From NCBI RefSeq assembly GCF_004005485.1, contig NZ_RZUL01000001.1, positions 868,001 to 932,000 on the forward strand: a stretch of 64,000 nucleotides of DNA, written 5' to 3'. Made by a program: the position numbers and the translations under genes. This DNA is from Sphingobium algorifonticola (lineage in GTDB: Bacteria; Pseudomonadota; Alphaproteobacteria; Sphingomonadales; Sphingomonadaceae). Positions 54,770 through 63,353 of the stretch are shown here, piece after piece. Under the pieces are notes generated by a model. The model was not told the DNA's origin. It saw only the letters and a program-made list of their open reading frames with translations, and searched no databases. The first letter of the stretch is position 1; the number at the start of each line of letters is the position of its first letter.

Positions 54770-55213
54770 ATGACCAACCTTGCCCCGATCCGCCACTCCG
54801 CCGATACCGAAGCGCCAGTCCATACCTATGGCGACGTCCGCACCGGCCCAAAAACAATCCTCAGACTCGAAGGCGCTGTCGTTCTTGCATTGGCGTCTGC
54901 ACTTTATGAGCAGACCGGCAGCGGATGGACACTGTTCGCTGCGATGTTTCTGATACCTGATCTGTCGATGCTCGGTTATCTTGTTAACCGCCGGGTAGGT
55001 GCAAGCGTCTATAATTTAGGGCATAATTGCATATTGCCCTGTCTCTTGGGGCTGTACGGGGTGATGGCGTCTCAGCCCCTGTTCCTTTCACTTGCACTGA
55101 TATGGGTGGCGCATGTCGGCTTCGATCGGATGGTCGGATATGGCCTCAAATATGATACGGGCTTTCAGCACACGCATCTTGGACATGGTCGGCCTACCTC
55201 AGTCTCAGCGTGA
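54770..55213 (+). CDS. DUF4260 membrane protein
   Basis: A 147-residue protein with an N-terminal soluble arm of about 30 residues and four hydrophobic segments. The motifs RLEGAVVLALASALYEQTGS, FLIPDLSMLGYL and HVGFDRMVGYGLKYDTGFQH with the final HLG are those of DUF4260. Function unknown. CTGGAG lies 7 bases before the ATG. Its last 9 bases overlap the end of the kdgK reading frame on the other strand. Confidence 0.88.
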   Translation: MTNLAPIRHSADTEAPVHTYGDVRTGPKTILRLEGAVVLALASALYEQTGSGWTLFAAMFLIPDLSMLGYLVNRRVGASVYNLGHNCILPCLLGLYGVMASQPLFLSLALIWVAHVGFDRMVGYGLKYDTGFQHTHLGHGRPTSVSA

Positions 55214-56164
55214 CGGTGCAGGGACGTGCCCGTCGAAGACCTTGGGTAATTTTGGGGTGTCCGCTGCCGAAATTATGGCACCGGGGTAACGGATGACGGT
55301 TCCAGCAACCTGATTGGCAAAGCGCGCTGCTTCCACCCGTGACCGGTCGTGAAAGCGTGCGGCGAGATACCCTGCGTTGAAGCTGTCGCCCGCGCCCGTC
55401 GTATCCACGGCCTGCACCGGATGGCCGATAGCAACGGACTCGACCACACCGTCGATCGCGACTCAACAACCTTCGGCTCCCAATTGGACGATCACTTCAC
55501 GTGCGCCGAAATCCTGCCATCGTCTGATCGTTGCATCGCTGTCGCACTTTCCGTGAAGCAGGCATTCGTCGTCCCGCGTGGGCAGCGCGATCGTAACGAT
55601 GCCTGCGAAATCTTCGATCGCCTTGCGCGCAGTGCGAACATGGCTCCAGTTTTGCGGGCGATAATTGCTGTCGAACGCCACGTCGCCGCCGTTGCTGCGG
55701 ACCTGGCATGCAAGATCGAGAAGCCGACTACGCCCCGCGCGATCGAAAAGCGACAAAGTGATGCCCGTCAGATAGAGCAGTCTCGCCTGCGCAGCCCGCT
55801 CCAGCATCGCATCGATGCCTTCCAGCGTGAACAAGCGACGCGCGGCAGACGTCCGACGCCAGTAGAAAAAACGCCTTTCGCCATCGTCATCGGTGCGGAT
55901 AGCGTACTGCCCCGGCAGTCGAGCTGGATCCGTCAGCACAAGCGTCGTATCCAAGCCCTCTGTTTCCCAATCAAGACGCATTTTCGTGCTGAACGGATCG
56001 GCGCCGAGTGCCGTCATGTAGGCCACCTCCATACCGAGCCGAGTCATATAAATAGCCGTATTGCATGTGTCTCCTCCTGCCTTCAGCAACAATGGAGGGG
56101 TATCGATGCCGCACAACTCGATCATGCATTCGCCGATGGCGACAACGGTCGGAGAGATAGTCAT
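55205..56164 (-). pseudogene. kdgK: 2-keto-3-deoxygluconate kinase, interrupted by one in-frame TGA
   Basis: A PfkB-family sugar kinase that should phosphorylate KDG to KDPG (Entner-Doudoroff entry of hexuronates). Starting at 56164 the first 233 codons encode a family N-terminus (VVAIGECMIELCG, LLKAGGDTCNTAIYMTRLG, FYWRRTSAARRL, FDSNYRPQNWS) up to LGAEGC. A TGA at 55465-55463 follows. The same frame then continues for 85 codons with VAIDGVVESVA and the catalytic/anion-hole motif VDTTGAGDSFNAGYLAARF to the true stop. Together they give a normal kinase length (about 318 residues). Without readthrough the catalytic Asp (in GAGD) is lost. A CGA-to-TGA transition is the simplest explanation. Sequencing error, stop readthrough or, less likely, selenocysteine are alternatives. 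It is divergent from the SMP-30 gene. Confidence 0.85.
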
Positions 56165-56221
56165 GACGAGAACCTTATGTGAGGCTTGCTTGACGCCAAC
56201 GCACGTATATGAAACAAATTT

Positions 56222-56241
56222 AGAACAGTTCTTATATGAAT
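56222..56241. promoter_or_regulatory. Operator-like site between kdgK and the SMP-30 gene
   Basis: Contains a perfect palindrome AGAACAGTTCT (56222-56232) overlapping GTTCTTATATGAAT (56228-56241). The latter resembles sites upstream of the TonB receptor and at the IclR start; it lies in the 88-base divergent promoter region. Confidence 0.55.
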
Positions 56242-56252
56242 AGGCTTCATAC

Positions 56253-57089
56253 ATGGTGCAGGATATTTCACCGGAACCTTGGCTATGCCTTGGGGACGGG
56301 CTAGCGTTTCCTGAAGGACCGGCATTCGGACCGGACGGACGGCTGTGGGGCGTGGAATTGAAGGGCGGCTGCCTTTTTGCAACAGGTAGCGGAGGGGCTG
56401 AGAGATACACCGTAGGCGGTGCGCCAAACGGGCTTGCATTCGTAGACGGACGACCCGTGTTCTGCGATGCGCAGACCAATGCCATCAGCCAAATGGAAGC
56501 CGATGGCAGCATCACGACGATCGTCGAAAAGGCGGAGACGACATTATTTGACGGCCCCAACGATCTGGCGCTTGATCCGCACGGAAATCTGCTCTTCACT
56601 GCGCCCGCGTCGTCGCGCACCGAACCACTCGGTACCATCTGGTGTTGTGATACGAACGGGCTGACACGCTGCATAGCCAGGGATCTGTATTTCCCCAACG
56701 GTCTTGCCTTTTCTCCCGATGGCCGTGATCTGGTTGTGGCAGAGACGTACCGGCACCGTTTATGGCGCGGCCGCTGGGATTCCCTCGAATGCCGCTGGAT
56801 CGATCCTCGTCCCTGGGCACATATTGGAGGACCAACAGGCCCGGACGGACTGGCTTTCGCAAGTGACGGACGGCTTTTCGTCGCCGCTTTCGGTATGGGA
56901 TCTATTAAGGTCGTCGGGACAGACGGCATGATCTTGACAACGGTCCCCGTTCCCGGCGCACGGCCGACGAACGTCGCACTCGATCCTGCGGGTGTGCTCG
57001 GTCTCGTTGTCACCGAAGCAGAACATGGCCGGCTGCTGAGCTTTCCGGGTATCGACGCGCGGCCTTGCTTGTTCGGCATCGCATCATGA
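56253..57089 (+). CDS. SMP-30/gluconolactonase-family lactonase
   Basis: A 278-residue six-bladed beta-propeller lactonase. Metal-ligand positions expected in the family are visible: Glu in LAFPEGPAFG (about 20), Asn in YFPNGLAFSPDGR and Asp in GPDGLAFASDGR. An additional GAPNGLAF loop also fits. It would open an aldono- or uronolactone to the free acid, feeding dehydratase and kinase steps in this locus. No signal peptide, so cytoplasmic. Its stop overlaps the dld relic start (ATGA). Shine-Dalgarno weak. Confidence 0.9.
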   Translation: MVQDISPEPWLCLGDGLAFPEGPAFGPDGRLWGVELKGGCLFATGSGGAERYTVGGAPNGLAFVDGRPVFCDAQTNAISQMEADGSITTIVEKAETTLFDGPNDLALDPHGNLLFTAPASSRTEPLGTIWCCDTNGLTRCIARDLYFPNGLAFSPDGRDLVVAETYRHRLWRGRWDSLECRWIDPRPWAHIGGPTGPDGLAFASDGRLFVAAFGMGSIKVVGTDGMILTTVPVPGARPTNVALDPAGVLGLVVTEAEHGRLLSFPGIDARPCLFGIAS

Positions 57090-57533
57090 TCATGGAACTA
57101 TCCGAACAAGGGCTGACAGCGGCACTGCGTGCCGTTGTGGGGAAACGGCATCTTCTGGTAGGCGCCGCCAAGACGCGCCTATCGCACGGGATATCGTTAC
57201 GGCAGCGGATCAGCATTGGCTGTCGTGTGGCCCGGGACGCTGGTCGAGATATGGCAAGTGCTCTTTTTGTGCGCGAAAGCCGACATGGTGATCATCATGC
57301 AGGCGGCGAATACCGGGCTTACAGGTGGGGCCAGCCCCGATGGAGACTTCTATGATCGCCTCGTCGTCATCGTAAACACGACGCGGATCGACCGGATTTA
57401 TCCGGCCGAGCACAATGTCGGCCACGTCTATCATGCCGACGCCACGCTCAGCGATTTCTATCGGGAACTGGACCCCGGCAACATCTTCAAACCGGGGATC
57501 GGCAAGACGTCGCGCCGGTCGAACTGGGCCTAA
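57086..57533 (+). pseudogene. dld: Relic of FAD-linked D-lactate dehydrogenase
   Basis: The 5' part reads AALRAVVGKRHLLVGAAKTR, like the Dld N-terminus. At about 57175-57183 the frame shifts: one base out of phase the sequence continues YRTGYRYGSGSALAVVWPGT and on through MQAANTGLTGGASPDG to TTRIDRI, the family FAD-binding region. It then jumps in frame, near 57396-57403, straight to YPAEHNVGHVYHAD and DPGNIFKPGIGKTSRRSNW, which is the extreme C-terminus of Dld. From memory of the E. coli protein (571 residues), about 400 residues are missing. The gene therefore lost its middle and acquired a small indel (probably 2 bases missing). It follows the lactonase with an ATGA overlap and ends 4 bases inside the convergent IclR gene. 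Confidence 0.85.
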
Positions 57534-58345
57534 CCCCGATACCCGAGCGCCGCCGACACCTTCGCCGAGGCCGCCCGCAACGCTGTCTCCACCTGAGCAG
57601 CCATGGCTTCTTCTTCGGGACCAGAGAAATAGGTGACGCTGAGAGCCGCGATCACATCCCCGGCATGGTCCCGGACGGGCGTCGCGATCGCATGTACGGC
57701 AGTATTCCATTCGCCTCGATCGTGACTGATCTCCTCCTTCCGTATCAGCGCCAGTTCGGCGTCCAGAACGGAAGGGTCGATCATCGTTCGTTCGGTGTAT
57801 CGATGTAGTGCGGCCTTCATCGTCCGCTGCTGCACCGCGACGTCGGCAAAGGCGAGTAGCAGCTTGGAAGCGGCGCCTGCATGAAGGTCGAACCGGCTCC
57901 CCACCCGGGACGAAGGCGCCATCGCCTTTTCACTCTGAACGACGGCGACGACTGCGGCATGATCATCCTTGAGCATCGAGAGCTTGCACGTCTCCCCAGT
58001 CTGCGCCGCGATCCGAACCAGAAAAGGCTGTACGATGGCGATAAGTTCTTGCTCCGACAATTCGGTCCGCACGGCCGCCGCCAGACTGATCAGCCGAAAG
58101 CCCAGAGCATAACCACCGCTGCCTGACCGAGCAATAATCCCATGGTCCGCCAGCGTATTGAGCACGCGATACACGGTCGATCGCGGGATATGCGTCGAAG
58201 CGATGATCGCGCCGATGTTCATCCCTTTGTCGGTTGCTTCCTCAAGCACCTTTAGAATCTCCACCATCTTGTCGATGACCGGGATGCGGTGCGTGGCCTG
58301 ACCGTCATCGGTCTCGTCACTCGGAGTGGGATCGCTGGTTCTCAT
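57530..58345 (-). CDS. IclR-family transcriptional regulator
   Basis: A 271-residue regulator. A winged-helix domain (about 20-85) contains IGAIIASTHIPRSTVYRVLNTLADHG. The effector domain has the pattern SRFDLHAGAASKLLLAF and later WNTAVHAIATPVRDHAGDVIAALSVT, typical of IclR/KdgR. IclR/KdgR members govern hexuronate and KDG catabolism, which fits this locus. A GTTC-N6-GATC site covers its own start (58338-58351). It is followed, convergently, by the dld relic. Confidence 0.9.
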   Translation of the reverse strand: MRTSDPTPSDETDDGQATHRIPVIDKMVEILKVLEEATDKGMNIGAIIASTHIPRSTVYRVLNTLADHGIIARSGSGGYALGFRLISLAAAVRTELSEQELIAIVQPFLVRIAAQTGETCKLSMLKDDHAAVVAVVQSEKAMAPSSRVGSRFDLHAGAASKLLLAFADVAVQQRTMKAALHRYTERTMIDPSVLDAELALIRKEEISHDRGEWNTAVHAIATPVRDHAGDVIAALSVTYFSGPEEEAMAAQVETALRAASAKVSAALGYRG

Positions 58346-58351
58346 ATGATC
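58338..58351. promoter_or_regulatory. IclR operator-like site at the iclR-type gene start
   Basis: GTTCTCATATGATC, similar to the sites near 56228, 59701 and 59747. It includes the start codon, so occurrence by chance is possible. Confidence 0.35.
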
Positions 58352-58384
58352 TATTCAACCGCATGCGCATCCAGACGCAAGCCC

Positions 58385-59623
58385 CTAGTTTTCATATCGT
58401 GAGGAGGGAGGCCGTAGCGTTGCGGCCAGCAATATCGCCCCGGCGATAATCTGGACTACAGCGATCATTGCAAGGCCCGCTTCCAAGCCATAGCGGGCCT
58501 TCATCGCCCCCATCACGACCGGTGCGGCGGCACCGATCAGAAAGCCCGACGAAATAAGCAACCCGATCACCGTAGAACGGCGGGCATCATCGACTTCGTC
58601 AAAAATCGCGGCAAACAAACCTGCATCGTACACCCCACGACACAAGCCATAGAGGGCAAAACCGAGATAGACGATCCAGAGCGAATCCGCGCGCGCGGCA
58701 AGTAGAATGGCAGGCGCGCTTAAAATCAGACCTCCGGCCATAAATAGCAGCCGCACCCGTGGAAAGCGTCGAATCAGCAAATCGGTGACGGCGCTGCTTG
58801 CCAGAAGGCTGATGTAGGCAAGGAGGTGATGGTAGAAAACAGCAGAAAATCCTGCCTCCGTAATCGACAGGCCAAAGCGTTCGTGAAGAAGCGTGGGGGT
58901 CCACGTTAAAAAACCCGTCAACCCGAATACCAGACCGCCGAATGCAAGCAACTGCGCCAGCAGACGCGGACTTCGGGCCACATAGCGCATTGATGATCCA
59001 AGCTCCCTGACCTGCGAGGACATCTTGACCGCCGGGCGAATGACACGCGGCGCACGCTTTGCGGCGGCGGCTATAACCAGCGCCCAGAAGATACCCGTAA
59101 TGCCGTACACCAGAAATGACGCCCGCCATCCGAACCGCTCTGCAATCCACCCCGTGATCAGGCTCCCCAGCACAATCCCGGTATAGTTGGCTGTCTGATG
59201 CACGGCGAGCGCCCGTCCCCGCGTTTCGACATGCGTCTCTGCGATCAGCGCGCTGGCGGCCGGCGCATAGAAAGCCTCACCCGCACCCGTCGCGACACCC
59301 CGGCAGATAATCAGCATGATCAGCGTCGAAGCCAGTGCCGTCGTGACAGTACCGAGGCTGAATACGAGAAGGCTGGCGACGATTACCCAACGGCGATTGA
59401 ACGTATCCCCGGCGATGCCGGCGAAAGGAACGAGAAGCCCGTAGGCTAGGGTGAAAATCGAAGCAACAAGCCCCATCGCCGCGCTGGACAAGTGCAGTTC
59501 GGCCTGAATGAGCGGCAGGACGACGTTATACACCTGGCGGTCAGCTTGGTTTAGGAAGAAAGCGCCCCAGAGAAGCGCGACAATCCACCAGTCCGGCCGC
59601 ACCCGGCTATTCTCCAAAGACAT
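58385..59623 (-). CDS. MFS transporter, probable sugar-acid carrier
   Basis: A 412-residue major facilitator with 12 hydrophobic segments. The N-terminus reads WIVALLWGAFFLNQADRQVY, and the helix 4/5 region has GAGEAFYAPAASALIAETHVETRGRALAV, the pattern of anion:cation symporters/spinster-like MFS proteins. Placement between the IclR regulator and the TonB receptor suggests inner-membrane import of a hexuronate, aldonate or oligosaccharide. The start has a GGAGG Shine-Dalgarno 5 bases upstream. It is divergent from the TonB receptor across 198 bases that hold operator-like repeats. Confidence 0.85.
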   Translation of the reverse strand: MSLENSRVRPDWWIVALLWGAFFLNQADRQVYNVVLPLIQAELHLSSAAMGLVASIFTLAYGLLVPFAGIAGDTFNRRWVIVASLLVFSLGTVTTALASTLIMLIICRGVATGAGEAFYAPAASALIAETHVETRGRALAVHQTANYTGIVLGSLITGWIAERFGWRASFLVYGITGIFWALVIAAAAKRAPRVIRPAVKMSSQVRELGSSMRYVARSPRLLAQLLAFGGLVFGLTGFLTWTPTLLHERFGLSITEAGFSAVFYHHLLAYISLLASSAVTDLLIRRFPRVRLLFMAGGLILSAPAILLAARADSLWIVYLGFALYGLCRGVYDAGLFAAIFDEVDDARRSTVIGLLISSGFLIGAAAPVVMGAMKARYGLEAGLAMIAVVQIIAGAILLAATLRPPSSRYEN

Positions 59624-59700
59624 ATATCCTCCCCATGTGCTTCATGCGACATTTTCGCCGATTATGGCACGCATTTATATTTGATCCATAATCGCTACAA

Positions 59701-59714
59701 GTTCTTATTAGAAC
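59701..59714. promoter_or_regulatory. Operator-like palindrome GTTCTTATTAGAAC
   Basis: A perfect inverted repeat (5-bp arms, 4-base centre) in the divergent promoter region between the MFS carrier and the TonB receptor; the best copy of a motif shared across the locus. Confidence 0.65.
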
Positions 59715-59746
59715 CTATTGCCAAATATGAACCAAAAAGATAAACA

Positions 59747-59760
59747 GTTCTCATGAGACG
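59747..59760. promoter_or_regulatory. Second operator-like site GTTCTCATGAGACG
   Basis: Contains the 10-base palindrome TCTCATGAGA, 46 bases from the first copy, on the TonB-receptor side of the intergenic region. Confidence 0.5.
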
Positions 59761-59821
59761 CCAAACGTTAGCGTTTCTCCCGAGTGACTCAGGTGAGGTC
59801 GCCGGTGATGGGGAGAGGAAA

Positions 59822-62530
59822 ATGAAGAACATGACTGTGCGCGCAGGCCTCATGGCCACTACCCTGCTGATCGGCTTCGGCGGGCAGGCTCTTGCTCAGG
59901 ATACAGCCGGAGGCGATGCCGCTGTTGCAACAGCACAGGTGCCGGAAGCAGGCGATATCGTCGTCACGGGGATCAGGGCGTCAATCGACGACGCTATCCG
60001 CGTGAAGCGCTCGGCATCCGTCATCCTCGACAGCATTTCAGCGCAGGATATCGGCAAATTGCCGGACCAGAACGTGTCCGAGACGCTCAGCCGCATTCCC
60101 GGCGTACAAATTACGCGCGTCGAAGGCGAAGGGTCGAAGATCAACGTCCGCGGCATCGACCTCAACCGCACGCAGTATAACGGGAACAATTTCGTCGGTG
60201 CGTCCAACAATGGCGATCCAAACCTGTCCGACTTCCCTTCGGAAATCCTTTCTTCGGTCGATATCATCAAGTCTCCCTCCGCCGATCTGGTCGAAGGCTG
60301 GCTTGGGGCCATCATCAACCTGAAGACAAAGCGCCCCCTGGATCTGCGCAAGACGCTGCTCGCAGGGCGTATCCAGGGTTCGTACGCCGACAAGGCCGAC
60401 AAGTTGGGCGCCAAGGGATCGGCCGCTTTTGGCGATACCTTCTTCAACGATCGCGTCGGCATATTGATCAGCGGTACGGCATCGCGCTTTTCCGGGCGAG
60501 CGGACGGCTATTCCAATCGCGGCTTCACCCGCCTGACCGGCGTACCGCTCAGCGGACCGGGCGCGGGCAACACCTTCGTCTTTCGGCCAAACCGCTTCGA
60601 GGAATATGTCAATCTGATCGATACCGATCGCTACAGTCTGAACGGTACGCTGCAATGGCGTCCGGTCGATGAGCTGACCTTCACACTGGATGGCCTCAAG
60701 TCGCATTCAAAGACGGCGCGCCGCCGCTTCGTCAACCAACTTATTTTCACCAATGCCCTCACGCGCACCAACGTCCTAGCGGACGGCACCATCGACGCTG
60801 CTACCGTCGGTGGTGTCACTGTCCGGCCGATCGTGTTCGACGGTCCCAGTGTGAACGACGCCGATGCGATCGCCTTCAAGGCCAATTACCAAAAGGATCG
60901 CTGGACCCTGAACATCAATGCCTCGCGCAGCACAGGCAAGAGCGACGGCGGCAATGATGCGATCGCGCAGGACGCGATCAGTTATCCAGGTAACGACTTC
61001 GTTGTCGTGACCCGTCAAGTCGCAGGGAATACCGCCAGCGTCACCTACGACAATCTGGGTTCACCGCATTCGCCCAATTACACGGTAAGCACGAATTACG
61101 ACATCAACGACGTGTCCCAGTACGAAGGGTTCACGGTCGTCGATCAAAGCTATCCGACGGACAACTCGTCCAAGGATGCCGACTTCGACGTGCAGTATGA
61201 TATCGATGCAGGCCCGCTAAAGGCGATCAAGGTTGGCGCGCGCATCGAAGAAGTGAGCGTTTTCAGGAACGTCAACGTCCGCACCTATACGGCTGGGCAA
61301 CTGGCGGCAGGAGACCCTACGCCCGGCACGACGTTGCGCGCCAACGAAATTGCGGGCCTCACCTATTCCGGCATGATCACCGACTTTTTCAGCGGTCTCG
61401 ACGGGTCTTATCCCCGCTCGCTTCTGGCCGGGCAATTCGATGTGGAGGATTTCCGTCGCCGCTTCGGGGGCGTTCCTTCGGAGGCCGATCTCGTCCGCGG
61501 ACTGGCCTCGACCTCCGACGTCGACCAGACGACCAGAGCGGCGTTCATACGGCTCGACTTCGGCGGAGATCTGGGCAGCATGACCTATGCCGGCAATGTC
61601 GGCGTGCGCCAGGTCAACACGAAGCGCACTTCGTCCGGTTTCGACCAGACCGGCACAACGAGCGTCGTCGCGCGCAGCGTCGATAGCACGTTCAACAATA
61701 CCTTGCCCAGCTTCAACCTTTCGGTAAATCCCAACGACAGGCTGTCGATCCGTTTGGCTGCAGCGAAAGTCACGGCCCGTCCCCAGCTATCGCTGACGGG
61801 CGTCGGCATCACCTTTCAGCCGACATCGGGCACCGGCAGCGCAGGCAATCCCCGCCTGGCTCCATTTGCGGCAACGCAATATGATATTTCTGCCGAATGG
61901 TATTTTGCCCCCGCGAGCTTCATCTCCGTCGCAGCGTTCAAGAAGGATGTTTCCGCATTCACCCGCACGGTGCAGACGATCGAGGATCATCCGGAAGTCG
62001 TCGCACCAGGCATAACGAACACGCTCTACACCATCAGTCGCCCGGTGAACGGATCAGACGGCCGGATCACGGGCTTTGAAGTCAACTATTATCATGCGCT
62101 GACATTCCTGCCCTCGCCGCTGGACGGATTGGGCATTAACGCCAGCTTCACGCGGTCCAATGGCAAGACGCCGAATGTCGATGAACTGACGGGCAAGACG
62201 CTGTCTTTGCCTAACCTGTCTCGCAACAGCTACAATCTGGTGGCCTATTACGAAAAATACGGCCTCAATCTCCGCCTCGCCTATAACTACCGCAGCAGCT
62301 ATCTGCTGGCGCAACAGACTGCGGCGCTCGGCGGAAGCCTGTATCAGCGGGGTCGCGGGCAACTGGATGCTTCGGCAACCTACAAGCTCAACGATACCTT
62401 TACGCTCACGCTCGATGGACTGAACCTGACCAAGTCGGTGCGCAGCCTGTACACCGGCACGACCAATCGTCTGACCACGGCATGGCAGGATGATCGCCGC
62501 ATCTACTTCGGCGTCAGCGCTACGTTCTAA
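59822..62530 (+). CDS. TonB-dependent outer membrane receptor
   Basis: A 902-residue receptor. The signal peptide (residues 1-25, ending QALAQ) precedes a short TonB-box-like stretch EAGDIVVTGIRASIDDAIRV. The plug domain contains DIGKLPDQNVSETLSRIPGV and RGIDLNRTQYNGN. A 22-strand barrel follows and ends with the aromatic YFGVSATF, needed for insertion. This is the sphingomonad/Caulobacter carbohydrate-receptor (SusC-unrelated) type that takes up oligosaccharides with TonB energy. I chose the ATG at 59822 after GGGGAGAGG; the open frame extends to 59753 across an operator-like site. RraA and mannonate dehydratase genes follow. Substrate presumably a uronic-acid-containing glycan (inference). 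Confidence 0.93.
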   Translation: MKNMTVRAGLMATTLLIGFGGQALAQDTAGGDAAVATAQVPEAGDIVVTGIRASIDDAIRVKRSASVILDSISAQDIGKLPDQNVSETLSRIPGVQITRVEGEGSKINVRGIDLNRTQYNGNNFVGASNNGDPNLSDFPSEILSSVDIIKSPSADLVEGWLGAIINLKTKRPLDLRKTLLAGRIQGSYADKADKLGAKGSAAFGDTFFNDRVGILISGTASRFSGRADGYSNRGFTRLTGVPLSGPGAGNTFVFRPNRFEEYVNLIDTDRYSLNGTLQWRPVDELTFTLDGLKSHSKTARRRFVNQLIFTNALTRTNVLADGTIDAATVGGVTVRPIVFDGPSVNDADAIAFKANYQKDRWTLNINASRSTGKSDGGNDAIAQDAISYPGNDFVVVTRQVAGNTASVTYDNLGSPHSPNYTVSTNYDINDVSQYEGFTVVDQSYPTDNSSKDADFDVQYDIDAGPLKAIKVGARIEEVSVFRNVNVRTYTAGQLAAGDPTPGTTLRANEIAGLTYSGMITDFFSGLDGSYPRSLLAGQFDVEDFRRRFGGVPSEADLVRGLASTSDVDQTTRAAFIRLDFGGDLGSMTYAGNVGVRQVNTKRTSSGFDQTGTTSVVARSVDSTFNNTLPSFNLSVNPNDRLSIRLAAAKVTARPQLSLTGVGITFQPTSGTGSAGNPRLAPFAATQYDISAEWYFAPASFISVAAFKKDVSAFTRTVQTIEDHPEVVAPGITNTLYTISRPVNGSDGRITGFEVNYYHALTFLPSPLDGLGINASFTRSNGKTPNVDELTGKTLSLPNLSRNSYNLVAYYEKYGLNLRLAYNYRSSYLLAQQTAALGGSLYQRGRGQLDASATYKLNDTFTLTLDGLNLTKSVRSLYTGTTNRLTTAWQDDRRIYFGVSATF

Positions 62531-62539
62531 ACATTTCCA

Positions 62540-62566
62540 ACGGTCGTCGCACGCAGTGGCGACCGT
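62540..62566 (+). terminator. Hairpin after the TonB receptor
   Basis: ACGGTCG (62540-62546) and CGACCGT (62560-62566) form a perfect 7-bp stem, extendable with a bulge, 10 bases past the stop and 30 bases before the RraA gene. Without a clear U-tract it may act as an attenuator or mRNA stabiliser rather than a full terminator. Confidence 0.5.
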
Positions 62567-62596
62567 CAGTTTCCCAACACCAAACAAGAGAACCCT

Positions 62597-63340
62597 ATGT
62601 CGACTGATGATTTCCAGAAAGAAGCCGCGATGATGAACCTCGATCGGCTGATCGCCGAGCGCGAGGCAGTCGACACATCCCCGCTACCGATCGATCAGAA
62701 GGAACTTCTGGATCGATATGAGCAGCTCTACACGGGCCTCATCAGCGATGTGCTGCGCGAATTCGTGCTGCTCGACCAAGCGCTGCCGCACTGGATCATT
62801 CCATTGCGTCCCGAACATACCGTCGCGGGCATCGCCTTTACGGTTAAGAGTGCGCCCAATGCCAAGATCACGGGCGAAATGGAAACACGCACCCGGATGC
62901 TAGGCGAGTTGCCCGCGGACGCCTTCATCATGTGGGACAGCTCAGGCGACGAGCATGCAACCTTGTGGGGCGGCGTGATGACGGCAACGGCGACCGGCCT
63001 TGGTGTCCGTGCAGCCTGCGTAGACGGCGGCATCCGCGATACCCGGCAAATCATGGACAAGGATTTTCCGGTCTATTACCGCTATCGCAGCCCTAACGGT
63101 TCGCTGGGCAGATGCCAGATTACGCATTATGAAATCCCCATAAAGATCGGCGATGTGCTGATCCGGCCCGGCGACATTGTAATAGCGGACATAGACGGTG
63201 TGATCGTGGTGCCTCGCGCCATGGCGATCGCCGTACTGGAACGCGCGGAGCAGCTGCGCCGCGATGAGGAACAGATCTTCTCCTGGGTGGCGAATGGCGA
63301 CACAGTAGAGGAAATTACCAAAAGAGGCGGCTATTTCTGA
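62597..63340 (+). CDS. RraA-family protein / HMG-aldolase-like
   Basis: A 247-residue RraA-like protein, the family that includes 4-hydroxy-4-methyl-2-oxoglutarate aldolases and RNase E regulators. The swivelling beta/alpha core shows GIAFTVKSAPNAKITGEME, LWGGVMTATATGLGVRAACVDGGIRDTRQI (metal/substrate Asp and Arg in DGGIRD) and RPGDIVIADIDGVIVVPRA (conserved Asp-Gly). It is longer than classical RraA (about 160 residues) because of N- and C-terminal additions. In sugar-acid loci such proteins may cleave or decarboxylate keto-acid intermediates; the reaction here is not known. It is preceded by an AAGAGAA Shine-Dalgarno and lies 13 bases before the mannonate dehydratase start. Confidence 0.85.
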   Translation: MSTDDFQKEAAMMNLDRLIAEREAVDTSPLPIDQKELLDRYEQLYTGLISDVLREFVLLDQALPHWIIPLRPEHTVAGIAFTVKSAPNAKITGEMETRTRMLGELPADAFIMWDSSGDEHATLWGGVMTATATGLGVRAACVDGGIRDTRQIMDKDFPVYYRYRSPNGSLGRCQITHYEIPIKIGDVLIRPGDIVIADIDGVIVVPRAMAIAVLERAEQLRRDEEQIFSWVANGDTVEEITKRGGYF

Positions 63341-63353
63341 TGCGCGCTCATTG

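Noticed and set aside
55440..55480. Selenocysteine at the kdgK TGA
   Set aside because: Only a weak 5-bp hairpin with a wobble pair follows the TGA, KDG kinases are not known selenoproteins, and no sel genes are in the window. Kept only as a remote alternative.
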